The notes under the pieces: generated by a model
The model's input: only the letters and a program-made list of their open reading frames with translations
What the model was told of the DNA's origin: nothing
Database searches by the model: none
Position numbers and translations under genes: made by a program
NCBI RefSeq assembly: GCF_037949795.1
Contig: NZ_CP149932.1
Location: 62,001-126,000, forward strand
Reading direction: 5' to 3'
Length of the DNA: 64,000 nucleotides
DNA from: Thioclava sp. GXIMD2076
GTDB lineage: Bacteria; Pseudomonadota; Alphaproteobacteria; Rhodobacterales; Rhodobacteraceae
Part shown: piece by piece, positions 8,108 to 17,330 of the stretch
How positions within the stretch are numbered: position 1 is the stretch's first letter
How the letters are laid out: every line of letters begins with the position of its first letter

Positions 8108-8764
8108 TCAATGCGCGCGGACCCAACCGGCCTTCCGGGCCTCGGCCTCGCTGCAGAACCACCGCTCCCCCTTGGCCGTGCTGATCTTGGTGGCGGCATA
8201 GGAGGCCGAGCCCGGCATGTGGTAGAGCTTGCCGTTTTTCGAGATATTGCCCTTGATCGTGCAGCCTGCCGAGGCCCTGCTGTCGGGGGCGTCGTTCTTA
8301 TGCGCGCGGTATTCGGCGGGGGTCTGGAATGTCCCTGCCCAGAGGCCGCGCTTGGCGATCATCGCGGATTTCTCCTGCGAGACATAGGCTTTGGAATAGG
8401 TCTGATAGGCCATCGCATAGCCCTGCACGACCATCTGCGCGCCGATATCCTGCCCTTTGGCCTTGCAGACCGCAATCAACCGGCCATAGCGATCCGAACT
8501 GCCGCCCGTGCAGGCCACTTTGCCTGCGGCGAGTTTACGCATGAGACCTGTCGCCTCGCGTCCACACGCCCAGCCACGACCATCCGCTCGGGTGCAGTTC
8601 TGGCTGCTTTCGGGCGCGTCGATCCCGGAGATACGGATCTTGCGATGGTTGATCTCCAGCGTATCGCCATCGACGACACGCGCCTTGCCGGACACGGTTT
8701 CGGCCAGCACGGGCGGGGCGCAGGCGATCAAAGCGATCAGCAGAACATAAACAAAACGAAACAT
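8108..8764 (-). CDS. Secreted thermonuclease-family (SNase-like) protein
   Basis: 218 residues from ATG 8764. Signal peptide MFRFVYVLLIALIACAPPVLAE, then an SNase-type core: ARVVDGDTLEI, IRISGIDAPE (Asp/Glu of the calcium site), and YGRLIAVC containing the catalytic arginine. The C-terminal about 55 residues (GNISKNGKLYHMPGS then GERWFCSEAEARKAGW) form the small cysteine-containing domain often attached to SNase proteins in alphaproteobacteria. An in-frame ATG at 8785 would add seven residues; both starts lie in a palindrome (8762-8786). Confidence 0.85.
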   Translation of the reverse strand: MFRFVYVLLIALIACAPPVLAETVSGKARVVDGDTLEINHRKIRISGIDAPESSQNCTRADGRGWACGREATGLMRKLAAGKVACTGGSSDRYGRLIAVCKAKGQDIGAQMVVQGYAMAYQTYSKAYVSQEKSAMIAKRGLWAGTFQTPAEYRAHKNDAPDSRASAGCTIKGNISKNGKLYHMPGSASYAATKISTAKGERWFCSEAEARKAGWVRAH

Positions 8765-8786
8765 GCCCCACATATCGCGGGGCATG
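8762..8786. repeat. Perfect palindrome covering the nuclease start codons
   Basis: CATGCCCC (8762-8769) and GGGGCATG (8779-8786) with a 9-base loop. In the mRNA this hairpin contains both possible ATG codons, so it could mask translation initiation. No T-run, so not an obvious terminator. Confidence 0.45.
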
Positions 8787-8835
8787 CCGGTATTGTCCAG
8801 AGATATCGCAGTTAACCCAAGGGGCTAGCGGCGGA

Positions 8836-10503
8836 TTAACGCTGGGAGTTCTCCCAGTCGGGGTGGAACCACGGCTCGCTATTCTCGGCAGGCAAACGGC
8901 GGCCAAGGATATGGTCGGCGATCTTCTCGCCCACCATGATTGACGGACCGTTCAGGTTGCCGTTGGTCACGCGCGGGAAGATCGAACTATCGGCCACGCG
9001 CAGCCCCTCGACCCCGATCACACGGCCATCGGGATCGACCACCGCATTGATGTCATCGGCACGGCCCATACGCGCAGTGCCACAGGGATGATAGGCGCTC
9101 TCGGCATGCTCGCGCACGAAATCATCCAGCGCCTCATCCGAGGTCACATCCGAGCCCGGCTGGATCTCGCGCGCCACATGGCGGGCCATCGAGGGCTGAT
9201 CGAAGATCTCGCGCGTCAGACGCAGGGTCTTGCGCCAATCCACCCAGTCCTGATCCTCGCTCATATAATTGAAGAAGATCCTTGGCTTGTCGCGCACATC
9301 GCCTGAACGCAGCGAGACACGGCCGCGCGAGGCCGCCCGCATCGGCCCGACATGGACCTGGAAGCCATGCCCCTCGGCCGAAGCCTTGCCGTCATAACGC
9401 ACGGCCAGCGGCAGGAAGTGATACTGGATATCAGGATAGCGCACGCCCTTGTCCGAACGGATAAACCCGCAGGCCTCGAACTGGTTCGACGCGCCCAGAC
9501 CGGTCTTGGTAAAGAGCCATTGCGCCCCCACCCAAGCCTTGCCGAAGATATTCCAGTATTTGTAGAGCGTGATCGGCTCCTTCGCGGCATATTGGAAATA
9601 GACCTCGAGATGGTCCTGCAGGTTGCCGCCCACACCGGGACGGTCGGCCAGAACCTCGATCCCATGCTCGCGCAGATGGGCCGCAGGCCCCACGCCCGAG
9701 AGCATCAGGATCTTTGGCGTATTGATCGAGCTTGCGGCCACGATCACCTCGGCGCGGGCAGAAATGACCTGCTTCTTGCCCGCCTTCTCGACCTCGACAC
9801 CGATCGCACGCTTGCCGTCAAAGACCACGCGCAAAGCCAGCGCCTTGACCACAGCCAGACGGTCCCCGAACGCCTTCTGGCCGGGGCGCAGATAGGCATT
9901 GGCCACGGACCAGCGACGGCCTTTATAGATGGTGGCCTCCATCGGGCCGAAGCCTTCCTGGCGCTCGCCGTTGTAATCGGCGGTATAGGCATAGCCCGCC
10001 TCCTGCCCCGCCTGCACGAAGGCATCGAAGAGAGGGTTCTTGCGCGGGCCACGGCTGACATGCAACGGACCGGACGTGCCGCGCCAGTCACGGTCACCGC
10101 CATCTCCGGCGCCATGCCATGTTTCCTGCCGTTTGAAATAGGGCAGCACATCGGCATAGCTCCAGCCCTCGGCGCCTTGCTCGGCCCAGTGCTCGTAATC
10201 CCCTGCATGGCCACGCACATAGACCATCCCGTTGATCGAGGACGACCCGCCGATCACCTTGCCGCGCGGGGTCGCCAGCACGCGCCCGCCCAGACCCGGC
10301 TCGGGTTCGGACTGGAAGCCCCAGTCATACATGCCCATATTCATCGGATAGGACAGAGCGCCCGGCATCTGGATGAAGGGGCCGGCATCCGACCCCCCAT
10401 GCTCGATGATCACCACGCGCTTTCCGGCCTCGGCCAGACGGTAGGCCAAAGCCGTGCCGCCGGAGCCTGCACCAATCACAACATAATCAGCTTCTACGCT
10501 CAT
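8836..10503 (-). CDS. betA: Choline dehydrogenase
   Basis: 555 residues, full length for BetA. It oxidises choline to betaine aldehyde at the membrane. It is a GMC-family flavoprotein: N-terminal FAD-binding [22 protein letters not shown] signature around [20 protein letters not shown] (about residues 85-104) and the catalytic His region [10 protein letters not shown] near residue 465. ATG 10503 follows GGAAT. It is the third gene of betI-betB-betA on the minus strand, separated from betB by a GC hairpin and a 12-bp tandem repeat. Confidence 0.95.
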   Translation of the reverse strand: MSVEADYVVIGAGSGGTALAYRLAEAGKRVVIIEHGGSDAGPFIQMPGALSYPMNMGMYDWGFQSEPEPGLGGRVLATPRGKVIGGSSSINGMVYVRGHAGDYEHWAEQGAEGWSYADVLPYFKRQETWHGAGDGGDRDWRGTSGPLHVSRGPRKNPLFDAFVQAGQEAGYAYTADYNGERQEGFGPMEATIYKGRRWSVANAYLRPGQKAFGDRLAVVKALALRVVFDGKRAIGVEVEKAGKKQVISARAEVIVAASSINTPKILMLSGVGPAAHLREHGIEVLADRPGVGGNLQDHLEVYFQYAAKEPITLYKYWNIFGKAWVGAQWLFTKTGLGASNQFEACGFIRSDKGVRYPDIQYHFLPLAVRYDGKASAEGHGFQVHVGPMRAASRGRVSLRSGDVRDKPRIFFNYMSEDQDWVDWRKTLRLTREIFDQPSMARHVAREIQPGSDVTSDEALDDFVREHAESAYHPCGTARMGRADDINAVVDPDGRVIGVEGLRVADSSIFPRVTNGNLNGPSIMVGEKIADHILGRRLPAENSEPWFHPDWENSQR

Positions 10504-10512
10504 ATTCCAATC

Positions 10513-10537
10513 GCTCCATCACTCGGGCCATCACTCG
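10513..10537. repeat. 12-bp tandem duplication just upstream of betA
   Basis: CCATCACTCGGG occurs twice head to tail immediately 5' of the betA start. On the mRNA each unit reads CCCGAGTGATGG, containing GAGTGATG, which looks like a weak ribosome-binding and start pair. Confidence 0.5.
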
Positions 10538-10591
10538 GGGACCATTGCCTTTCAGGCCGTCACGCACGGGGGAAAACAGGACGCCGGTTCA

Positions 10592-10611
10592 GGGGGGCGC
10601 GCACGCCCCCC
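10592..10611 (-). other. Intercistronic hairpin between betB and betA
   Basis: Perfect 8-bp GC stem GGGGGGCG (10592-10599)/CGCCCCCC (10604-10611), 11 bases after the betB stop codon. With no T-run it is more likely an mRNA-stability or partial-termination element than a full terminator. Confidence 0.5.
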
Positions 10612-10621
10612 GCTTCAATTG

Positions 10622-12067
10622 TTACCAAGGGCTGTCGACAGGATTCAGGCCGACATAGACGCCTTTGACCTGCGTATAGGCCTCGATCGCATGGCGCGAA
10701 TTCTCGCGCCCAAAACCGGAAGCTTTCACCGGACCGAAGGGCATCTCCACCGGCGTCAGGTTATAGGCATTGATCCATGTGGTGCCGGCTTCCAGATTGG
10801 CGACCACGCGATGGGCGCGCGCCAGATCACGGGTAAAGACACCCGCCGCCAGACCGAATTGCGTGTCATTGGCCCGTGCCACGACCTCGTCCTCGGTCTC
10901 GAAATCGAGCACCGACATGACGGGGCCGAAGATCTCCTCGCAGGCGATGGACATATCGTCCTTCACATCGGCAAAGACGGTCGGCTCGACAAATTGGCCG
11001 TCGAGCGCAGTGCCGCCACAGACCAGCCGCGCGCCTTCGGCCTTGGCTTTCTCGAGATAGCCCGCCACCTGCTCGTATTGGCGCTTGGTGATCAGCGGGC
11101 CGAAATCGGTCGCCATATCCATCGGATCGCCCATACGGATCTTGGCGGTGCGCTCGGCCAGCTCCTTGAGGAACTGCTCCTTGATCGACTTATGCACGAA
11201 AACGCGGGTGCCGTTCGAGCAGATCTGCCCCGAGGAATAGAAATTCCCCAGCATCGCAGCGCCAACCGCGTCCTTGATCGAGGCATCCTCGAACACGATC
11301 AGGGGCGATTTACCGCCCAGTTCCATCGTCACATGTTTCATATGCGGCGCGGCTGCGGCATAGACCTTGGCCCCTGTCGGCACCGAGCCCGTCAGCGAGA
11401 CCTTGGCGATGCGCGGATCGGTGGCGAGCTGTGCGCCCACGGCACCAAAGCCCTGCACGACGTTATAGACGCCCGCAGGCACACCCGCCTCGATGAAGAT
11501 CTCGGCCAGTTTCAGCGCGCCGAGCGGCGTCACCTCGGAGGGCTTGAACACCATCGCATTGCCGGTCGAGAGTGCGGGCGCGGCTTTCCAGCAGGCGATC
11601 TGGCTGGGGTAGTTCCACGCACCGATCCCGCCGCAAACGCCCAGAGGCTCGCGCAGCGTATAGGCGAAATCCCCGCCCAGCGGCATGGTCTCGCCGGTCA
11701 GCGTCGCCGCAAGACCCGCGAAATACTCGAGCGAATCCGCCCCCGACGGCCAGTCCGCCACCAGCGTTTCCTGCAGCGGCTTGCCGGTATCGAGCGTCTC
11801 CAATGCGGCCAGCTCGTCATTGCGCGCGCGGATGATTGCCACGGCGCGGTTGAGGATGCGCCCGCGCTCGGCCGGTGCCAGTGCGGCCCATTCCTTCTGC
11901 GCGCGCACGGCAGACGTAATGGCCTTTTCCATGACCGCAGACGTTGCGGCATGAAGTTTCGCGATAACCTCGCCCGTATAGGCATAGGTGACCTCGATCA
12001 CCTCGCCTGCGGTATCCTCGATATAGTCGCCATCAACAAAGTGGCTTGCTTTGGGTTGTGCCTTCAC
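10622..12067 (-). CDS. betB: Betaine aldehyde dehydrogenase
   Basis: 481 residues from a GTG at 12067 that overlaps the betI stop by four bases (GTGA), indicating translational coupling. Aldehyde dehydrogenase superfamily: nucleotide-fold [11 protein letters not shown], catalytic Glu in [13 protein letters not shown] (about residue 250) and catalytic Cys in [12 protein letters not shown] (about 284). Oxidises betaine aldehyde to glycine betaine with NAD(P). An apparent longer reading frame to 12328 runs through betI in another frame and is not used. BetB families are usually 480-490 residues, so length agrees. Confidence 0.95.
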   Translation of the reverse strand: MKAQPKASHFVDGDYIEDTAGEVIEVTYAYTGEVIAKLHAATSAVMEKAITSAVRAQKEWAALAPAERGRILNRAVAIIRARNDELAALETLDTGKPLQETLVADWPSGADSLEYFAGLAATLTGETMPLGGDFAYTLREPLGVCGGIGAWNYPSQIACWKAAPALSTGNAMVFKPSEVTPLGALKLAEIFIEAGVPAGVYNVVQGFGAVGAQLATDPRIAKVSLTGSVPTGAKVYAAAAPHMKHVTMELGGKSPLIVFEDASIKDAVGAAMLGNFYSSGQICSNGTRVFVHKSIKEQFLKELAERTAKIRMGDPMDMATDFGPLITKRQYEQVAGYLEKAKAEGARLVCGGTALDGQFVEPTVFADVKDDMSIACEEIFGPVMSVLDFETEDEVVARANDTQFGLAAGVFTRDLARAHRVVANLEAGTTWINAYNLTPVEMPFGPVKASGFGRENSRHAIEAYTQVKGVYVGLNPVDSPW

Positions 12068-12645
12068 CGGTGACCCTCCAACTCTCGATCCAGATATTCC
12101 ATGATGATTCCGACCGCGCGTTTGGGGTCGGCAGGCCCGTCGACCAGAGCGGCACGAATATAGACGCCGTCGATCAACGCCCCCAGCCCCTCGGCCACAG
12201 CCATCGCGTGGCGGCCCACCAGAGGCCGCAACGCGTAGAGAAGATTCGATTGCAGACGGCGCTGGTAGATGGCCAGCAGCCTGCGTGCATTCTCGTTTTT
12301 CTGCGCCAGAACATAGAAGTTCAGCCATGCCGAGATCGCTTCAGTCTGGAAGCTGCCTTCGGCAAAATTGCCCCGCACGATCGCCCGAAGCCGTTCTTCC
12401 GGATCGGTTTTTCCGCGCAGCGCGTCGCGCACCTCCTGCCCGTAGGTGCTCAGGATATGCTGCATCGCGGCCAGAAAGATCTGGTCTTTCGATCCGAAAT
12501 AGTGATGCGCCAGCGCCGAGGACATCCCTGCACGTTTGGCGATCTGCGCCACCGTTACCTCCAGCGAACGGGCCTCGCCGACACAGGCGATGGTGGCGTC
12601 GATCAACGCTGCTTTTCTAATCGGTTGCGCGCCGACTTTGGGCAT
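12064..12645 (-). CDS. betI: Choline-responsive TetR-type repressor BetI
   Basis: 193 residues from ATG 12645 ([19 protein letters not shown]), matching the start of known BetI proteins; a start 11 codons upstream is possible but has no support. N-terminal TetR helix-turn-helix ([21 protein letters not shown], ligand region after about residue 60). It represses bet genes until choline is present. First gene of betI-betB-betA; the palindrome at 12700-12713 lies between it and choX. Confidence 0.92.
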   Translation of the reverse strand: MPKVGAQPIRKAALIDATIACVGEARSLEVTVAQIAKRAGMSSALAHHYFGSKDQIFLAAMQHILSTYGQEVRDALRGKTDPEERLRAIVRGNFAEGSFQTEAISAWLNFYVLAQKNENARRLLAIYQRRLQSNLLYALRPLVGRHAMAVAEGLGALIDGVYIRAALVDGPADPKRAVGIIMEYLDRELEGHR

Positions 12646-12699
12646 TAGCTCTATTCCTGACTCAGAAATTACTTGCATTCCTTGGCTACAAGATAGTTT

Positions 12700-12713
12700 A
12701 TTGACTCGTCAAT
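12700..12713. promoter_or_regulatory. Candidate BetI operator between betI and choX
   Basis: ATTGAC-TC-GTCAAT, a perfect 6-bp inverted repeat in the 101-base divergent intergenic region. Resembles the ATTGA/TCAAT half-sites described for BetI operators. It could control both divergent units at once. Assignment is inference. Confidence 0.55.
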
Positions 12714-12746
12714 CAAGAAAAATCTTAGAAAAAATCTGGAGTGCTT

Positions 12747-13679
12747 ATGACCTATCGTTCCCTTCTTATCGCGACTGCTGCCTCGATGACCTTTGCGGTT
12801 TCGGCGCAGGCGAAAGGATGCGACGAAGTGGTATTTTCCGATGTCGGCTGGACCGATATCACCGCGACAACCGCTGTAACGACCAAACTACTCGAAACGC
12901 TGGGCTACCGGACCGAAACCCGCGTTCTTTCCGTCCCCGTCACCTATACCGCCCTTGCAAATGGCGATGTTGATGTATTCTTGGGCAACTGGATGCCCAC
13001 CATGCAGGCCGATATCGCCCCCTATGTGGAGGCAGGCACCGTCGATACCGTGCGCACGAATCTCACCGGTGCGAAATATACGCTGGCCACCAATGCCGCC
13101 GGCGCCGCGCTCGGCATCAAGGATTTCTCCGATATCGCCAAACATGCCGACGAGCTGGGAAATCAGATCTATGGCATCGAGCCGGGCAATGACGGAAACC
13201 GGCTTATTGAAGACATGATTGACGCAAACGCGTTCAATCTTGCCGATTTTAACGTAGTCGAAAGTTCAGAACAGGGGATGCTGGCGCAAGTTGGTCGTGC
13301 AACCAACCGTGATAAGCCCATCGTTTTTCTGGGCTGGGCACCGCATCCGATGAATGCCAATTACACGCTGACCTATCTTTCGGGCGGCGATGACTGGTTC
13401 GGGCCGGATTACGGTGGCGCGGAAGTGCGCACCAATACCACCGCAGGCTATGTCGATGCCTGCCCCAATGTCGGGAAATTGCTGCAGAACCTCGAATTCT
13501 CGCTCGATGCGGAAAATACACTGATGGGGGCCATTCTCGATGAGGGCGAGGACCCCGAAGACGCGGCCACAGACTGGCTGGAAGCGCATCAGGACGCGGT
13601 CGCGCCGTGGCTCGAGGGCGTGACCACCCGTGACGGCAAGGACGCTTTCACCGCCTTTCAGGCTGCGATGAACAAGTAA
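12747..13679 (+). CDS. choX: Choline ABC transporter substrate-binding protein
   Basis: 310 residues from ATG 12747 (GGAG five bases upstream; an in-frame GTG six bases earlier is less likely). Signal peptide ending near SAQA-KG. Mature protein has the glycine betaine/choline-binding fold: FSDVGWTDITATTAVT, DVFLGNWMPTM and FLGWAPHPMNANY carry the aromatic residues that box the quaternary ammonium group. Delivers choline to ChoWV in the inner membrane. Divergent from betI. Confidence 0.93.
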   Translation: MTYRSLLIATAASMTFAVSAQAKGCDEVVFSDVGWTDITATTAVTTKLLETLGYRTETRVLSVPVTYTALANGDVDVFLGNWMPTMQADIAPYVEAGTVDTVRTNLTGAKYTLATNAAGAALGIKDFSDIAKHADELGNQIYGIEPGNDGNRLIEDMIDANAFNLADFNVVESSEQGMLAQVGRATNRDKPIVFLGWAPHPMNANYTLTYLSGGDDWFGPDYGGAEVRTNTTAGYVDACPNVGKLLQNLEFSLDAENTLMGAILDEGEDPEDAATDWLEAHQDAVAPWLEGVTTRDGKDAFTAFQAAMNK

Positions 13680-13686
13680 TAACAGA

Positions 13687-13736
13687 GAGCGGTAGAATAT
13701 CTGCCGCTCCACCTTGCTCCGGGAGGCCGGAGCAAG
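13687..13736 (+). other. Tandem intercistronic hairpins between choX and choW
   Basis: Hairpin 1: GAGCGGTAGA/TCTGCCGCTC (13687-13709, one G-U pair). Hairpin 2: perfect 10-bp CTTGCTCCGG/CCGGAGCAAG with GAGG loop (13713-13736). No T-run. Such structures after binding-protein genes commonly protect the upstream mRNA so the binding protein is made in excess over the permease. Confidence 0.65.
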
Positions 13737-13764
13737 AACCAGGGAATGACGGAGTACACTCATT

Positions 13765-14607
13765 ATGGAATGGTTCTCAGGGATCGACTGGAAGATCCCC
13801 GTAGGTGACGCCGCCGAAACGGTGGTCGACTGGCTCAAGGACAATGCGGCAGGCTTCTTCGACTGGCTGTCGATGGTGATGGAAAACCTGATCGACGCGG
13901 TGCTGTGGCTCTTGCAGACGCCTCCGCCGCTGGTGCTGATCCTCGTCTTCGTGGCGCTGACATGGGGCCTGCAGCGCAGCTGGAAGAAATGCCTGATCGT
14001 TGCATTGGGGATGTTGTTCATCCTCAATCAGGATTACTGGAAAGACACGACCGAGACGCTGTCGCTGATCCTTGTCAGCTGTATCGTCTGTATGGGTATC
14101 GGGGTGCCTCTGGGCATTCTGGCCGCGCGCAAACGCTGGATCTATTCCGGCATGGAGCCCGTGCTCGATCTGATGCAGACGCTGCCGACCTTCGTCTATC
14201 TGATCCCCGCCGTGATCTTCTTCGGCCTCGGCATGGTGCCCGGCCTGATCGCGACAGTGATCTTCTCGCTGCCCGCCTCCATCCGCCTCACCTATCTGGG
14301 CATCTCCTCGACCCCCACCGCGCTGACCGAAGCCGCCGAAGCCTTCGGTGCGACCTCGTTCCAGAAGCTGTGGAAGGTCGAGCTTCCTGCCGCCTTCCCG
14401 CAGATCATGGTGGGCCTCAACCAGACCATCATGCTCTCGCTGTCGATGGTGGTGATCGCCACGCTCGTGGGCGCGGGTGGCCTCGGCACGCCGGTGATGA
14501 ACGGGCTCAACCGCATGAAACCCGATCTGGGCTTTGAATCGGGCTTTGTCATCGTGGCGCTGGCGACCGTGCTTCGCCTGATGCTCGAAGTGCGTAAGGA
14601 GAAGTAA
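13765..14607 (+). CDS. choW: Choline ABC transporter permease
   Basis: 280 residues. An amphipathic N-terminus is followed by about six membrane segments (PLVLILVFVALTWGL, LILVSCIVCMGIGVPLGILA, FVYLIPAVIFFGLGMVPGLI and others). The EAA-type loop reads EAAEAFGATSFQKLWKVELP (about residues 190-210), which contacts the ATPase. Stop codon one base before the choV start, so the two are coupled. Family: ProW/OpuAB-like permeases. Confidence 0.93.
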   Translation: MEWFSGIDWKIPVGDAAETVVDWLKDNAAGFFDWLSMVMENLIDAVLWLLQTPPPLVLILVFVALTWGLQRSWKKCLIVALGMLFILNQDYWKDTTETLSLILVSCIVCMGIGVPLGILAARKRWIYSGMEPVLDLMQTLPTFVYLIPAVIFFGLGMVPGLIATVIFSLPASIRLTYLGISSTPTALTEAAEAFGATSFQKLWKVELPAAFPQIMVGLNQTIMLSLSMVVIATLVGAGGLGTPVMNGLNRMKPDLGFESGFVIVALATVLRLMLEVRKEK

Positions 14608-14608
14608 G

Positions 14609-15628
14609 ATGGCGAAACCTGCAATCGAATTCGACAATGTTTCCATCGTCTTCGGCGAAGCTCCCCTGTCGGCCCTGCCCTTGATGGACGAAGGAAAAAC
14701 CCGCGCCGAGGTGAAGGACGCCACCGGCCAGGTGCTGGGTGTGCATAACTGCTCGCTCAAAGTGGCCGAGGGCGAGATCCTCGTGCTGATGGGGCTCTCG
14801 GGCTCGGGCAAATCGACGCTCCTGCGCGCGGTCAATGCGCTCAACCCCGTCTGCCGCGGCTCGGTTCTGGTGAACACGCCCAAAGGCCGTGTGGATGTCA
14901 GCCATGCCAAGGGCAAGGACCTTCTCAATGTCCGCCGCCACCATATCGCGATGGTCTTCCAGCAATTCGGCCTGCTTCCCTGGCGCTCGGTGCGCGAGAA
15001 TGTGGGCCTCGGTCTGGAGCTTGGCGGCATGTCCAAGGCGGAACGTCGTGCGAAGGTCGAGCACCAGCTGGAGCTGGTGGGTCTTGCGCAATGGGCGGAT
15101 GTCCGTGTGGGCGAGCTGTCGGGCGGCATGCAGCAGCGTGTGGGTCTGGCGCGTGCCTTTGCCACTGACGCACCGATCCTGCTGATGGACGAGCCCTTCT
15201 CCGCGCTCGACCCGCTGATCCGCGCCAAGCTGCAGGACGAGCTTCTGGAGCTGCAGGCCAAGCTGAAACGCACGATCATCTTCGTGAGCCACGATCTCGA
15301 CGAGGCCTTCAAGATCGGCAACCGCATCGCGCTGATGGAAGGCGGGCGTATCGTTCAGGTGGGCACCGCCCGCGAGATCATCGCCAACCCGATCGACGAA
15401 TATGTGCAGGATTTCGTCGCGCATATGAACCCGATGGGCGTGCTGACCGCCGAGGATCTGGCCGAGGATGGCCCCGCCGAGGGACCGGTTCTGGCCGCGC
15501 ATGCACCGGTCAAGGACGTGATGCAGCTCCTGCGCACGCATCCTGTCGTCGCGCTTGACGACGGGCGCAAGATCACCCGCGAAGGGGTGATCGGCAAGCT
15601 GATCGACCCACAGGGATCAGCGGCATAA
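14609..15628 (+). CDS. choV: Choline ABC transporter ATP-binding protein
   Basis: 339 residues. Walker A GLSGSGKS (about residue 62), Q-loop VFQQFGLLPW, signature LSGGMQQR (about 169), Walker B ILLMDEPFSALD and switch His in VSHDLDEA. It has the C-terminal extension seen in ProV/ChoV proteins, but without two clear CBS domains. Start ATG 14609 with GGAGAAG just upstream. Energises choline import for the bet pathway. Confidence 0.93.
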   Translation: MAKPAIEFDNVSIVFGEAPLSALPLMDEGKTRAEVKDATGQVLGVHNCSLKVAEGEILVLMGLSGSGKSTLLRAVNALNPVCRGSVLVNTPKGRVDVSHAKGKDLLNVRRHHIAMVFQQFGLLPWRSVRENVGLGLELGGMSKAERRAKVEHQLELVGLAQWADVRVGELSGGMQQRVGLARAFATDAPILLMDEPFSALDPLIRAKLQDELLELQAKLKRTIIFVSHDLDEAFKIGNRIALMEGGRIVQVGTAREIIANPIDEYVQDFVAHMNPMGVLTAEDLAEDGPAEGPVLAAHAPVKDVMQLLRTHPVVALDDGRKITREGVIGKLIDPQGSAA

Positions 15629-15650
15629 GCCATAGCACCGACAAACGAGA

Positions 15651-15674
15651 ACGCGCCCCGAGGGGCGCGTTTTT
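15651..15674 (+). terminator. Rho-independent terminator after choV
   Basis: GC-rich inverted repeat ACGCGCCCC (15651-15659)/GGGGCGCGT (15662-15670) followed by TTTT. It lies between convergent choV and the EamA gene and may serve both. Confidence 0.8.
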
Positions 15675-16588
15675 CAGATCTGCTTGGTGGCACCGGCCAA
15701 GGGCGTCACACGCCGCTTCAGCCGCGCCTCGCGCCACGCCATATAGCTGACCGACGACACGATGATCGCCCCGCCAGCGATCACATAGGGGTCGACCGCC
15801 TCGCCAAAGATGAACCAGCCCGCAGCCGACGCCCAGACCAGCTGCAGGAAGACCACCGGCTGGGTCGCACTGATGGGGGCCGCCGCAAAGGCCCGTGTCA
15901 TGGCATAATGGGCCAACGTTGCCAGCACCGCCACCAGCCCCAGAAGCCCCGCTTCCTTGAGCGTGACCGGCTGCCATTGCGCAATCGCCAATGGCGCGAG
16001 GCAGACCGCCACAACCAGCGTCAGCATCCCGACGATCTCGGTCGGCGCGGCGATGCCCGTCAGGCGCTTGGCCAGAAGGTAGGAGCCGCCGAACATCACC
16101 GCCGCCGCCAGCTGCGAATAATGGCCCGGCGTGATCTCGCGCAGACCCGGACGCAGGATGATCAGAGCGCCGACCAGCGCCACGACGATCGCAAGTATCC
16201 GCCGCCATGCGATCCCCTCGCCCAGCAGAAGCGCCGCGCCGAGCGTGACCACGATCGGGTTGAGATATCCGATGGCGGTGACATCGGCGATCGGGATCCG
16301 CGCCATCGCGTAGAACCACAGCAGCACCCCCGCCGCATTGAACGCCCCGCGCAGCCCGAAGAGGCCCCATGTTTTAGCCGGATAGCCCTTGCGCAGGATC
16401 CGCCATAGCACCGGCGCCATGAACACGATCCCCCACGCATAGCGGATAAACCCCGATTGCGCGGCGGGCAGCTCGGCCCCCAGATAATGCACGATGATAT
16501 TGACCATGGTGAAGCACAGCGTCATGGCCAGCATCCACAGTATGGCGATTGTGGGCGCATTGCCCGCGATTTGGGTCTTGTGTTCCAT
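15674..16588 (-). CDS. EamA/DMT-family transporter
   Basis: 304 residues from ATG 16588. Ten predicted membrane segments in two EamA repeats (first about residues 15-140, second about 155-285). Repeat ends carry the usual GEGIAWRR and FGEAVDPYVIAGGAII motifs. Likely a drug/metabolite or amino-acid exporter; substrate cannot be told. A GTG start at 16621 would add eleven residues. Convergent with choV, and the argO-like gene follows upstream on the same strand. Confidence 0.85.
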   Translation of the reverse strand: MEHKTQIAGNAPTIAILWMLAMTLCFTMVNIIVHYLGAELPAAQSGFIRYAWGIVFMAPVLWRILRKGYPAKTWGLFGLRGAFNAAGVLLWFYAMARIPIADVTAIGYLNPIVVTLGAALLLGEGIAWRRILAIVVALVGALIILRPGLREITPGHYSQLAAAVMFGGSYLLAKRLTGIAAPTEIVGMLTLVVAVCLAPLAIAQWQPVTLKEAGLLGLVAVLATLAHYAMTRAFAAAPISATQPVVFLQLVWASAAGWFIFGEAVDPYVIAGGAIIVSSVSYMAWREARLKRRVTPLAGATKQI

Positions 16589-16639
16589 GGCGCGAGTTTT
16601 GGCACAGCCCTTGGGGAACACAAGCGTTCACATGTATGC

Positions 16640-17245
16640 TTACATTTCCATCACAGCCAACCGCCATGCCACCGACAGCAAGAGACAGCCGACGCCAAGA
16701 TCGAGGATCTGCCACGCCCGCGGCTTGGCGAAAACCGGCGCGAACAGGCGCGCCCCATAGGCCAGCGCAAAGAAGAAGCTGAACGAGGCCACCACCGCGC
16801 TGAAGCCGAACTGCAGGCCCTGCGCGGGAAACTGCGCCGACACTGCCCCCAGCAGCAGAACCGTATCGATCCAGACATGCGGATTGGCCCATGTGAGCAC
16901 CACCATCACCCCCAGAACCTTGCGCAGGGGCTCGGCCGGACCGTGGGCCGGGTTCAGATGCGCCCCGCCCCGCCATGCGGACCCGAAAGCGCGCAGGGCA
17001 TAATAGGTCAGGAATACCACGCCCCCCCAGCGCAGGAGCGGCGCAAGCCATGGCAGCCCAGAGGTCAGCGCCCCGAAGCCCGACACGCCAAGCGCGATCA
17101 GCGCCGCATCCGAGACGGCACAGAACAGCGCCACCGCAAAGACATGCTCGCCCCTGAGCCCCTGCCGCAGCACATAGGCGTTCTGCGCCCCGATCGCCAC
17201 GATCAACCCCAGCCCGATCCGGAACCCTGCAAATGCCGCATCCAT
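16640..17245 (-). CDS. argO: LysE/ArgO-family amino-acid exporter
   Basis: 201 residues with six membrane segments. LysE-family signature at the start (GLGLIVAIGAQNAYVLRQGL) and the central WANPHVWIDTVLL loop, both as in ArgO. Exports basic amino acids in characterised members. Divergent from an ArgP/LysG-type LysR gene 85 bases away, the standard pairing for this exporter. Confidence 0.88.
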   Translation of the reverse strand: MDAAFAGFRIGLGLIVAIGAQNAYVLRQGLRGEHVFAVALFCAVSDAALIALGVSGFGALTSGLPWLAPLLRWGGVVFLTYYALRAFGSAWRGGAHLNPAHGPAEPLRKVLGVMVVLTWANPHVWIDTVLLLGAVSAQFPAQGLQFGFSAVVASFSFFFALAYGARLFAPVFAKPRAWQILDLGVGCLLLSVAWRLAVMEM

Positions 17246-17330
17246 AGTCTGTCCTTTCCGTTTTGCGCTCTATCGCATAGGCGGTGCTTCAGGCATACTG
17301 AATTGGATTACATCTAATTAAGGCAGGCTA

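Noticed and set aside
10619..12073. Plus-strand frame over betB
   Set aside because: Shadow of an aldehyde dehydrogenase gene, with no known motif.
13777..15327. Minus-strand frame over choW and choV
   Set aside because: The plus-strand products are unmistakable transporter subunits.
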